Source of the DNA: Daphnia carinata
Taxonomy: Eukaryota; Arthropoda; Branchiopoda; Diplostraca; Daphniidae
Assembly: GCF_022539665.2 (NCBI RefSeq)
Contig: NC_081337.1
Coordinates: 594,739-658,738, forward strand
Reading direction: 5' to 3'
DNA length: 64,000 bases
In this document: in pieces, positions 1-9,405 of the stretch
Layout of the letters: each line of letters starts with the position of its first letter
Numbering within the stretch: the first letter of the stretch is position 1
Notes under the pieces: model-generated
Told to the model about the DNA's origin: nothing
What the model saw: only the letters and a program-made list of their open reading frames with translations
The model's database searches: none
Program-made: the position numbers and the translations under genes

Positions 1-429
1 TACTCTTTTGTTCCCAAAATTTAGTTCTAGTTCCGCTTCGTTCTTACACTAGTTTCTGTTCTTGTTCAAGTTCCAGTTCTAGTGCTATCCTATCTACAAG
101 TGTTGTTCAATTCATCAATAGTTGTGAGTATAAATTTTGTTTAAATCAATAACTATTATAAGTGCTTCTCATCGCTGCTTGTGCGACCGATGAGCCTGTA
201 ATCTATATCTTCTCCGCAACGGTTCATCTTTATTTCTATTCCCCGCCACCGTGGTGACGGTAAGATCAATTTCGCATAACTCTTTCCCTCTATTTCCGTT
301 TCCCTTTTTATGCCCCATAACTGTGTATTCCCTTTGTTGTTGTTTGGCCCACTAGAATAAAGAAATATATTCGGCATTGTGGTAACGCCTTCCGAGTTCA
401 TTCATTATTTATTTATTCATTATTATCAT
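1..429. other. No gene recognised
   Basis: No reading frame here resembles a known protein. A short minus-strand frame at 156-401 has no family features that I recognise. The stretch may be a flank of the copia-like fragment to its right. Confidence 0.4.
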
Positions 430-1135
430 TTCTTGTCTTAATCAAGTAAAGTCATTCTTCCTACAAGGAGAATGCTTTACACATGTTAGAAAATATCTTA
501 TCCCTAATGGTGATGCAATCTGCATCGGGCGACGAAATAGGCATGAATTGCTTCGCCAACCCCCTTCACTCGTTTTCGTTCTTCTAGAAAAGATATTCTA
601 CGCATCATGCCATACATGCAGCCGTTACACACAGATATGCTGGATGTATCATCCAGGTTAAGTCCATTCACTACGTTTCTGTTTCTGTTTGCAACGATTT
701 GAATTGTTTTTTCAGTAACATGTCCATATCGCTCCTGCCAGTAGGTAGTGAATCCATCTGCCTAATGGTTAAGGAGTTGTATTCAGTATTGAGTTGGTAC
801 AATCCGTTGACCGCTTTCTTTCCTTTAATTGATAGTCTTCCATTATTCCAAAAGAATACTTCGTTCTCCAAGAATAGGATTTGTACATTGTCTTTCTCCG
901 TCGCAGACCCAATAGAAAGAAGATTTAGACAATGATCGGGTACGTATAGTACATCTTTCAGTTTTCCAGCTAGAAATTTGTTGTGAACATCTGCGCTTTC
1001 AAACACTTTTCCAATTCCCTTAACCTGGAGGCATTTTTCTCCAACTCCTTTGACGACGCCCGATACTGCTATAAATTCCTGAATCTCCAAGTTATAAGGC
1101 TTCGTAGCGAGATGCAACACCACGGGCAACTCCAA
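430..1135 (-). pseudogene. Ty1/copia-type polyprotein fragment
   Basis: The minus-strand frame 1135-671 reads like the region between the protease and integrase of a copia polyprotein, with the family signature KDVLYVPD followed by LNLLSIG. Past a stop, the same strand continues to about 430 with CNGCMYGMMRR, which resembles the GAG-pre-integrase Cys pair and the usual GKM motif. No reverse transcriptase, RNase H or LTR is present, so this is a decayed internal fragment. Family assignment rests on these short motifs only. Confidence 0.6.
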
Positions 1136-1197
1136 CAGGAAACGTAGCAGTAAATTTGGCGAATCAAGCTTCTAGTGTATAGGAAGAAAAATACCTG

Positions 1198-2590
1198 TTG
1201 AACTTTGATGGAACCAATTTAATCAGAGAACCTGCCCTCTGCGGTCAAGTGTGTACAACAGCAGTGATTGCTACCGGTGCTGTAGTTACAGTCATCTCCC
1301 GGAACTACCGAAGAAAACTCAGTTCGTACAGCAGCCGTGGGATGGTTCCGGGATTATTCTTGCAACGGTTCACGAGTGATGGGTCAGGGAGCAGCGGAAA
1401 TCATGGTGACCCACAAGAATAGATCTGTGAATGAAAAAGCGACAATTATGGGTATGTCAGGAATGGAACATCTGATGCGAAATGATTTTCTCAAGCAATT
1501 TGGATCTATACGAATTAACCACCAGACGAAGAAACCTCTTCTCAACATGGGTGATTTAACGCAATCGCCGCAATTTCTCTTCCACCTGTAGAAAAATCGG
1601 AAGATAACGTGTTAGCAACCAGCGACCGTCAGGAAATTCCAGCGTATTCGATTAAGGCAGTTTCAGCAAAAGTGTCCAATGATGTGGAAAGTGCCTGTGT
1701 CTAGAAACCTTCGGAATCCCTCTTGGCCGCTACAAGTCTATCTACGGGTTACGCTCTCAATCAGACGGATCTAGAAAAAATTCTTGTAACCAATCTTTCG
1801 AAAAAACTAGTATGGCTGGAGAAAGGTGTAACACTGGGAAAGTTAGAATAATTTCAGGAGACTGAAATTTCAGAAGAATCCGCCCAAGCCCCGCAAACGG
1901 ATGCTGCAATTGGAAGAATGGATAAGAAATTAGAAGAATTAAGGATAATTCGAAAAGCAGAATCGGAACAAACCAGTAAAGGGTAAGTACTTCCTACCGC
2001 GCATAGCCGATACTTTGAGCCGCCTGCAAGGAGCAACCATTTTCTCCAGCATGGGTCTTCAATCCGGTTACCACCAGGTTCCAGCCACCAGCGAGAATAG
2101 ACCCAAAATGTCCTTGTAACTGCGGATGGGTTATATCAGTTCCGAACTCTTCCGTTTGAATTAACGAAAGTTCCTGGTACATTTCAGCAGGCAATGGATA
2201 TTATTTTGTCCGGACTACGATGGATAACGTGTTCAGTATACCTAGACGACGTCATCTTCTGCTCTGCAACGTTTGACCAACACATGGAAAGACTCCATTT
2301 AGTGCTGGATGGCCTTGGGAAAGGGGGATTAAGGCTGAAGTGGTCAAAGTGTTCCTTTGCTGAGAATACCTTTAAAATCTTAGGACATGTTGCTAACAAG
2401 GAAGGTGTAGGTCCAGATCCCGAAAAATTGGAAGTGGTCAGAAACTTTCCATCACCAGCAGTAGGTCACTCGACGGCAAACAAAGTTAAACGGGTGCAAA
2501 GCTTTCTGGGATAATGCTCTTATTATCGACGTCACATCCAGCATTTTGCGGCCATCGCACGTCCACGCCCCTCGTTTACTCCCCAGACAG
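1198..2590 (+). pseudogene. Ty3/gypsy fragment, protease and reverse transcriptase part
   Basis: This is a decayed Ty3/gypsy pol on the plus strand. Around 1260-1310 a retropepsin-like stretch reads ATGAVVTVIS, where the catalytic Asp of the usual D-T/S-G is lost. From about 1985 the reverse transcriptase palm appears across several frames. The clean frame 2194-2514 contains the active site YLDDV, then the connection region ending RVQSFLG. After a stop at 2512-2514 the RT continues (SYYRRHIQHFA) to about 2585. It is then interrupted by an unrelated insertion and resumes at about 3480 with RNase H. Confidence 0.75.
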
Positions 2591-3480
2591 AACCGTTCCG
2601 TCTTTAAGACATCTTTTGTCCTAGTCAACGGGACTGTGCATACCGTATTAAAAACGTTCCAGAATGGTCCGATAGGTGACCAATTCTGGTTTTTATGACC
2701 ACCAAACCAGGGATAAAAAAGGGCTTTTGTAGGTTTTTTGTACGGTGACATGGGCCTAAAGACGTCTTTTGGTTGGGCCTAAGGACGTCTTTTGTTTAGC
2801 CAATAAACGTCTTTTGGCCGCTCATACAAAACGGCGAAGTGAAAAATTATACTTATTTTTTTTTAAATTCCAAACTTAAGTATGATTTGTAAATTTTTTA
2901 AGGAAATGAATTATTTGATATTTAAGTCCTATCATGACTAATACTTGTTTTGAGCATTTCTTATGCTAAATTAATATATGTTTTCCTGACTCCCTTTTTT
3001 CTAGCTTACACTTATTTCAATAGCTTGATTCTCGTAAAATATTTGATAAGGCGTAAATCCGCCTTTTTCACAGGGTTTCGAATTGCGTAAAGTCGTGAAA
3101 TATGCCTAGTTTGAAACCGATTAAAGCTGTCTTTTTCCGGTCCTATATAATGTTTTTAGGGCGGTTTTTATCCCGGAAAAAACCAGGCGTGTTGTTTGGG
3201 TTTCAGACCATGTGTATTTTGGTTAAAAAGCCTGATTTCGGCCCAATAAAAGCCGTTTTTTTCACTGCATTTCAAACCGCGTAAGGTCGTAGAATATGCC
3301 TAGTTTAGGCCCGATAAAAAACGTTTCAGTTATTGCGCTTCGGACCGCACTTTTTTGCAAAAAAAGAACCAGTCTGGGCCCGATAAAAGCTGTCTTTTCC
3401 CCGTCTTACATTACGTTTTCAGAGAGACGGTTTTCATCCCTGAAAAAACCAGGCTTGTTGTCTGGGTAAGAAAGAATTCC
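2590..3480. repeat. Satellite-like insertion of short imperfect repeats inside the gypsy fragment
   Basis: This 0.9 kb block separates the RT and RNase H halves of the surrounding gypsy fragment, so it was inserted or expanded there. Near 2754-2818 a unit of the form GGGCCTAARGACGTCTTTTG is repeated about three times. Between 3098 and 3465 a related unit, roughly GGCCCGATAAAAGCYGTCTTTT, occurs four times with diverged spacers, and the phrases TCCCGGAAAAAACCAGGC and CCCTGAAAAAACCAGGCT are near copies. No coding frame of note is present. The origin is unknown. Confidence 0.55.
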
Positions 3481-3880
3481 CTTTCATTTGGGGGATAGAT
3501 CAGGCAAAAATTTTCAACGATCTGAAAGTGGCGATTACATAAACTGCAGTATTAACCGATCCAAACTACGATCGGCCAATGGAAATAATACCAGATGCAT
3601 CCAGTTACGGCATTGGAGGTGTACTAGCTCAGCCATTGAAGAAATCGAAAGCCCAGTAGCATACGCTAGCCGCTTACTATCAAAATCAGAAACCAATTAT
3701 TCAATTACAGAGAAAAAATGCCTCGCGTTAGTGTGGCCCCTTGCCAAGTTTCGATGTTTTGTGGATCAAACAGATGTCTAGAGAAATAGGTTACTGCTCA
3801 TCAAGCACCGGCGTGGCTGATGAACAAGCGAGACCTCACAGGACGTTTGGCACGCTGGAGCCAAATGTTGGGGACGGGGT
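3480..3880 (+). pseudogene. Ty3/gypsy fragment, RNase H part
   Basis: This is the continuation of the fragment at 1.2-2.6 kb. Across two frames the RNase H domain can be followed: [13 protein letters not shown] with the first catalytic Asp, then [30 protein letters not shown], and near 3820-3870 the tether LTGRLARWSQML. A frame change falls between the two halves. The similarity stops at about 3880, where a minus-strand BEL/Pao element begins. Confidence 0.7.
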
Positions 3881-3882
3881 CG

Positions 3883-5345
3883 TCACCCGGTCTTTTCGAT
3901 CCAAATCCGCTGCATAATTATTTTAGCCACGACGGTCACCGGGGAAATCAGCCCCAGTGGGTCGAAGACTTTCAAGGCCAAACTAAACAGTTTCCGCTTG
4001 GCGGGCCTATCTGTTAATATCGCCGCCTCCTCCAATAGTTTTTTCGGGTGAAGCCGAAGCGTGTCGGTCCGCGGTTCCCAGCTGACTCCTAACGCCTTTA
4101 CCATCTCTCCGGGGTTTTGGCCCAGTGTTATCTCGTCGTCACTAAATTGGACTGTCAGTAGTTCATCCTTCAGTTCCGGACAATTTGTTGTCCATTTCCG
4201 TAGTTCCATCTTTGCCGTGGCGAACAATCGCTGCGCCTGGGATATGATTCGTTGAGCTTGGGAGATCGTACCTGCTCCCCCCAACCAATCATCAACATAC
4301 ACTTCAGCTCTTAACTGGGCCACCAACTCCGGGCAGTCCTGTCCGCTATCCTCTAGGTACTTCAGAATAACCGCCCTTAGTATGAACGGGCTACTAGAGA
4401 GCCCAAATGGTACTCGCTTCCATCGGTATTCCACTAATTGTACCGGCTCTTCGTCGGGGTTTCTCACCCATATGAACCGAACGATCTGTTCGTGTTCTTC
4501 CTGTATCGCAATCTGCAAAAAGGCTTGAGTGATGTCGGCTATCCAGACGATTTTAAACCACCGGAACCTTAGCAAAACGGGGAGGGGTTGAGACTCAACC
4601 CCGAGTTCTGTGTTGAGATTGGGTCCGGTTTCCAGTAGGTCGTTGAGGCTGGGCCTGTTGTCAGGTGCGTTGACCCGTCGAACACCGGCCTAATCTTTGT
4701 CGATGCCGCATCCTGTTTTATCACAGGCCTGTACGGGAGGTACGTGCAAATGCCTGTGTACCTTCGTCAACTTCCTCGATGTACTCCTTCTCTAAATATT
4801 GTTGGAAAATCGCGTGGTAGGTCCGCCTATCCTATCTTGTCACTCGTCTTAGGAGGCTGGTGAGGCGGCTTAACGCAATGACTCTATTTGTTTCCTTATC
4901 ACGCCTGTTGTCCTTGGGAACAACACCTCGTACCTCCCGGAGTTATCTCTTTTGGGGCGTAACCCCCATTTGGTCAAGACTCCAGAATTCTCTAAAATCG
5001 ATTATTGCCCGCTTAGTATCCGTTGGTTTAGCGAAATTGATCTGTCCCGTATTATCCATCCAAGGAAAATCGTCGGACCGTTGTAGAGTTTCGTGGTTCA
5101 GGAGATGCCAGTAATAATCGCATCCGATTATTATCTCGAACTCTCCGTTACCTTGGTCGTGTTCTATGCGACCGTCCGCTCTTAAGCTTCACCTCTTCGC
5201 CCTCTTGAGCGATTAATCAGACGTCATAAGACTTGGTCGTTTTTGTCTGGGCTTTAGTAGATCCGAATGTATTTATTCTTATTTCTTCGGTCTCTTCATT
5301 CGCCTTGGCCGCATCGCAAGCGACTCCTCGCTTAATGAAAGTCCT
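3883..5345 (-). pseudogene. BEL/Pao reverse transcriptase region
   Basis: The clean part is 4575-3883. It reads DITQAFLQIAI, then RVPFGLSSSPFILR, and the Pao-type active site YVDDWLGG, followed by the thumb region with FDPLGLISPV. This WLGG after YVDD and the KVFDPLGLISP phrase are typical of Pao rather than gypsy RTs. The 5345-4576 part, where the protease and the front of the RT should lie, is broken by several frame changes. The frame ends at about 3883, at the junction with the gypsy fragment, so RNase H and integrase are absent. Confidence 0.75.
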
Positions 5346-5687
5346 CTAACTCCCTGAGTCAATCAGCCCTAGCACTGCGATCTTGTCTCCGGCCTTCCCT
5401 CGAATGAATGCCGAGAACGTCGGGAGTCCGGAGGACGTCAGGGCCACGTTGATGTTAGTGTCGATAGTGACCGATCTCCCGGAGGACCGTTGAGGGGATT
5501 GAGCCCGGTTAACTCCCATTGAGGGCCTCTGTCTCAATAAACACATGGCCGGACTGTGGTCCAGGCTGTTACAGTTTCGGTAGGGTACCCTAGCCATGGA
5601 ATGCTCGGTTCGGTGCGACCGACCCAGGCATTTCAGACACCTGTTATCCCTCTCGCACATCTCGCGTCGGGCTTGTAGTGTGTTCAC
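5346..5687 (-). pseudogene. BEL/Pao gag zinc knuckles and protease start
   Basis: The 113-residue minus-strand frame begins with CERDNRCLKCLGRSHRTEHS, a Cys/His cluster like the Pao gag knuckle. A second Cys pair follows (CNSLDHSPAMC), then a linker, and the frame ends in IAVLGLIDSGS, which matches the D-S-G active site of a retropepsin just before a stop. This is the usual gag-protease boundary of BEL/Pao elements. Confidence 0.65.
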
Positions 5688-5699
5688 CGTACACCGGTG

Positions 5700-7154
5700 A
5701 TGTATGTGATTCTGTTGGCAGAAAAAACACGACGGTTCGGTCTTGGGTCCCCCCCCCCCGTGGGATCACCACCGTCTCTGGCCGCCGGGCAGTAGTTTCC
5801 TCCATTTCTCTCAGCCGGATTTCTGTATCCAGCTCCTTGAGGATCATATCCAGCGTCGGTTGATCCCTGTCAAACTACTTTTCCCGCCACCACCTTGAGG
5901 TAAGTGACCGGGGTAGGGCTTTCAGCACGTCGCCCACGATATAAGAGCCTTGCTAGGGCCAGCTTGGTGTTGGAGAGCCCGTCAAACATAGTTTGTAGCT
6001 GTTCGGTTGTAGCGGACTCGCCTAATCGGCTCGATATGAGATTCCTCAGCTCATTCATATAATGAGTTTTTAATTTTTTGGGGTCTGCGAAGCGGGACTC
6101 CAACCTCTCCATTGCTGCTTGGTATTGGTTGTCATCAAAGTGGAAATGAGTTATGAGCTCCGCCGTCTTTCCCTTCAGACTTAGTCGGAGATATTGGAAC
6201 TTCTCGACATCGGTTAACTTAACATCGAGGTCGTAGGTCGCCCAAATGGCTCTCTAGCCCTTCCAGGCCGTGATTTCCCCGCTGAAGGTGGCCAACGGTA
6301 GTGCGGTTCTTACCACTGATGATTGACTCTCGATTCTTTTATGTTTCTCGCGGAGTCGCCTCATTTTTTCTCGGTACTTGTCTTCTAAGTCCCGGTCTTT
6401 TGCTTTCTTAGCGGCCGTGGACACTTGCGCTATTTTTTCGTGGAGGGCGATTATCGCTGTCCATCTGGCTTCAGCTTGATCTAAGTATCGCTCCTTGTTC
6501 ACTTTATCGGCGTCCATTAGCGCAATGTTTTCCAGCAGCTCCTTACCGATAAACTCTCGATCTTCCAACAGTTCGAGCCTGGTACCTCCGACCTTCTCCG
6601 CACGCGAGGATGTGCGTAGTGGCTCGGCCCGCCTGAACGGGCTGTTTTCCAATGCGGGAATGCTATCTTTTCTTAAGTCCCGGACATCTTCCTTCGCTTG
6701 GTTAATAATATCCTTGAATTCTTCTTTAACTGTTTCCACTATCATAGTGATCTGTTCTTCCCACGAGGTGGTTTGTCTGACCTGCTCCATTAGCTCGGTT
6801 GCGGAGTTCAAGGCTCGGTTACTTCTCTCGTTAATGGCGTTTAATAACGCCGTGAGCGACTCAAGTTTCTTTTCTAACTCGGCATATCCTTGTAATTTTG
6901 CTTTCTAACTGATCGACCCGCCCGGTCAACGAGTCGACTTCTTTTTCCTCGGCCTTGTTGGGCAACTCTCTACTCAACTCGTCTAGAGTGGTCTGCATCT
7001 TCCGAGAGGATGCGGCCTGATTCACCCACATCTCTTTCATTCGCCGGACCTCGGTTTCGACTTGGCTCAACCGCTGTTCATTTTGAGAATCATCGGATGA
7101 AGCCGAGATTTCCGCAGGGCGAGGTGATGTTGGTCTCAGTTGGCGGACCGACAT
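5700..7154 (-). pseudogene. BEL/Pao gag, broken frame
   Basis: A gag-like region in at least three minus-strand pieces: 7154-6861, 6811-6254 and 6112-5870. The first probably starts at the Met of MSVRQLRPTS (7154). All pieces are rich in charged, helical sequence, and the 6811-6254 piece ends in PLATFSGEITAWKG. A Phe-x-Gly-(x)n-Trp pattern of this kind marks the start of the DUF1759-type domain of Pao gag. Stops and frame changes separate the pieces. Confidence 0.6.
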
Positions 7155-7233
7155 ATTAAAAGATTGAGAAGTGTTGTTGGTGTTAACTATGTTTATTATT
7201 ATAACAATGGACAAATAACAATAAACAAGTGAT

Positions 7234-7890
7234 TCACGCCGAGTACGGCGACGGAAGGATCTCTTCTTCGTCTGAGGAGGATAGAAGTCCGGTTCTTGCG
7301 AACTTGCGGGCTAACTGCTTATTAACTTTTTCCTCCTCCACTATTCGTTTCCACTTTCGTGGTGTATTGGCGGTGGATTTGGAACGTTTAGGAGTATCTG
7401 GGGCCTTGACTGGCTCGGGCAAGGGGTTGGCTGGTGGCTTGGCGGAAGTTGACGGATCAGGAAAGCAGATTCTAGGTGTGAGTACTACAGGGGCTGCTGT
7501 TCTCGCCCTCGCAAGCGCTTCCTCTCTTCGCTGGATCTCCTCCTTGTCTCGGCGCAGGCGGCTGGTCTCTAGGAGGAGGTTCCTTCGCTTCTCGGTGTCG
7601 TCCCTGGCTTTCTGCGCTCCGGAAATGACCTCGGCGTGCGTTTCTTTAACTGCTTGCAATGCAGCGAGCTGAACCCTCTAGTGTTCGTTGAGGTACCGCT
7701 CCGGCTCTTCAATAGTTTTCGGGGCGGGCCGGGCGTAGAGGCCGGACCGAGATTTCTTGTCGGAGGCCTTCCCCGACTTCTGATCTGGGAATGGTTCTGG
7801 AATCCGCAGTTGGCGGAACACTCCTTTTGGGACGGTGCGCTCCAACTCCTTCCACAGCTCGTAACTGCGGATGTCGGTATCCAGTAGATA
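7234..7890 (-). pseudogene. Extra ORF upstream of the BEL/Pao gag
   Basis: A minus-strand frame from about 7890 to 7234, with one stop near 7680, encodes a basic, helical protein. It contains LRIPEPFPDQ near its start, a charged coiled-coil segment (RLRRDKEEIQRREE), a Pro-rich linker and an acidic tail SSSDEEEILPSPYSA before the stop. It ends about 80 nt upstream of the gag Met. A diverged copy lies at 30.8-31.4 kb in front of another Pao gag, in the same order and with the same tail motif, so it is a real part of this lineage. I do not recognise its function. Confidence 0.55.
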
Positions 7891-7990
7891 TTAAAATCTA
7901 GCGAACACAGCGCTCTGGTGCTGCGCTAGTATGTTGTCCGACACTGGAGGAAAAAAATATAAATGGTTTGTAATTTAGTTATGATTATAT
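7891..7990 (-). other. Pao leader, distal side of the gypsy insertion
   Basis: A short non-coding piece of the Pao leader between the first ORF and the gypsy insertion point. It ends in ATAT, the 4-bp sequence repeated on the far side of the gypsy element. Confidence 0.5.
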
Positions 7991-8384
7991 TGTAACGAGC
8001 TGGAAACGTTTACTTCTTTGTCATCTCGTCGATTGCCATTAGTTTTCAAAAGAAATGTAGGGCAAACGTAGGAGGGAGAAAAAGAAGATGCAGTGAGTTG
8101 TTGTGGTGGTCATTCAAGTTCTTGTTCGCCTAACGTTGTGACTGTTAGAGATAAACTGTGAGAGTGAAACGGAAACCATCTCCATCTCGGTATGCTTATC
8201 TAATTTTAACATTATAAGTTATTAAGCGAGAAATGTGTGAGTTGAAAATTATGGCGAGTAACGTTGTGTAAATGCATTATGGCGAGTACCTTTGTGTGTG
8301 AAATTATGGCGAGTACCGTTATGTTTTTGTCATGTGTGACACTGTTAGTCAGGAAAATAAAGCCGAGCTGGAAAGCTCTTAACA
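7991..8384 (+). repeat. 5' LTR of the gypsy element
   Basis: 394 bp, identical to the 3' LTR except at 8019 (T/C), 8089 (T/C) and 8163 (A/G). A 27-28 bp unit beginning ATTATGGCGAGTA is present three times, starting at 8248, 8276 and 8303. AATAAA at 8355-8360 is the likely poly(A) signal. No clear TATA box is visible. Confidence 0.95.
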
Positions 8385-8400
8385 TGGTGTCAGAAGTGGG
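8385..8400 (+). other. Primer-binding site, tRNA-Leu type
   Basis: TGGTGTCAGAAGTGGG directly follows the 5' LTR. It is the complement of a 3' end CCCACTTCTGACACCA, which from memory fits tRNA-Leu (CAA type). The position with zero spacing is normal for gypsy elements. Confidence 0.75.
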
Positions 8401-8520
8401 ATCGGGCCATGGAAAGGCTGGATTTATTCAGTCGCCCGAAAACCCTATTCTTATACGGAATTTGTGATAATTATGTGCTGTCGTTAATAATAACTCATTT
8501 CGTTTACTACCCTTAGCATC

Positions 8521-9405
8521 ATGACTGAGAACAATGCCGAACAACTACACTTATTAACCGAGATTGTTCGAGCAAAACACATTGCTCAACAAAGAAACCA
8601 ACAACAAATAGAAGATCAACGGGAATGGCAACGCACACGAGAAAGCCAAACCAGTCTTTCCGTCACCTATGGTGGAACCTCGAACGAAGATGTTTTCGAT
8701 TTTGTGGACACAGTAAATAGAGAAGCTATTACTGGAGCGTGGGACGATGCACGCAAGAATCGACTTGCCAAAGCCGCTCTACGGGGGGTCGCGGCCGAAT
8801 GGTATTGGCGCCAAGTTGCTACCTTACCGGAAGAATGGGAAGGCTGGTCAACCGCCCTATGTATGGCACTAAAGAAAACCTATTCAACAGTGGAATGGGA
8901 AAATCTAGTAACCGCTAGACAACAAGGAAGAGACGAATCGGCAGCACATTATGCTCTATCAAAGTCAAAACTTCGTCGCTATTGCCCGTACCCTATCACA
9001 GAATCGGCATTTATCCCCTACCTGATTAGAGGGATATTCCAACGTCAATTCCGCGCTGCCCTTTTAGTCGCCAGACCGACCACTGTTGCGGCTTTCATTG
9101 AAATCTACAGCATGTTGGAAGCAGAAGCTGAGCATGCCCCAACAACAGATAGAGATACTGGTGACAGAGACTACGACAATCTAAAAAATTTAGTTACGAA
9201 AGTACAACGACCAAGACAGAATAACACGGATATAGCCCGCCGGGGATCACAACCACCCTATCAACGACCGTCTATACCATTTGCGGAGCGACGCTGTTTT
9301 GGTTGTGATCAAATCGGACACATTAAAAGAGATTGCCCTAAATCATATGGCCAAAATCCATCGGGAAACGATCAAGCCGGACCCATGGGCCAGGCCCGGC
9401 GATAG
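8521..9405 (+). CDS. gag: Gypsy gag (nucleocapsid/capsid) protein
   Basis: 294 residues with an intact frame, starting at the first ATG downstream of the primer site. The first 60 residues are Gln/Arg-rich. The central region (about residues 50-200) has the helical, Trp-containing look of a gypsy capsid domain (Retrotrans_gag family). One zinc knuckle, CFGCDQIGHIKRDC (C-x2-C-x4-H-x4-C), begins at residue 259. The tail is short and basic. The frame overlaps the upstream open part of pol by 64 nt in the -1 frame, with a slippery heptamer in the overlap, so pol is probably made as a gag-pol fusion. Confidence 0.92.
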   Translation: MTENNAEQLHLLTEIVRAKHIAQQRNQQQIEDQREWQRTRESQTSLSVTYGGTSNEDVFDFVDTVNREAITGAWDDARKNRLAKAALRGVAAEWYWRQVATLPEEWEGWSTALCMALKKTYSTVEWENLVTARQQGRDESAAHYALSKSKLRRYCPYPITESAFIPYLIRGIFQRQFRAALLVARPTTVAAFIEIYSMLEAEAEHAPTTDRDTGDRDYDNLKNLVTKVQRPRQNNTDIARRGSQPPYQRPSIPFAERRCFGCDQIGHIKRDCPKSYGQNPSGNDQAGPMGQARR

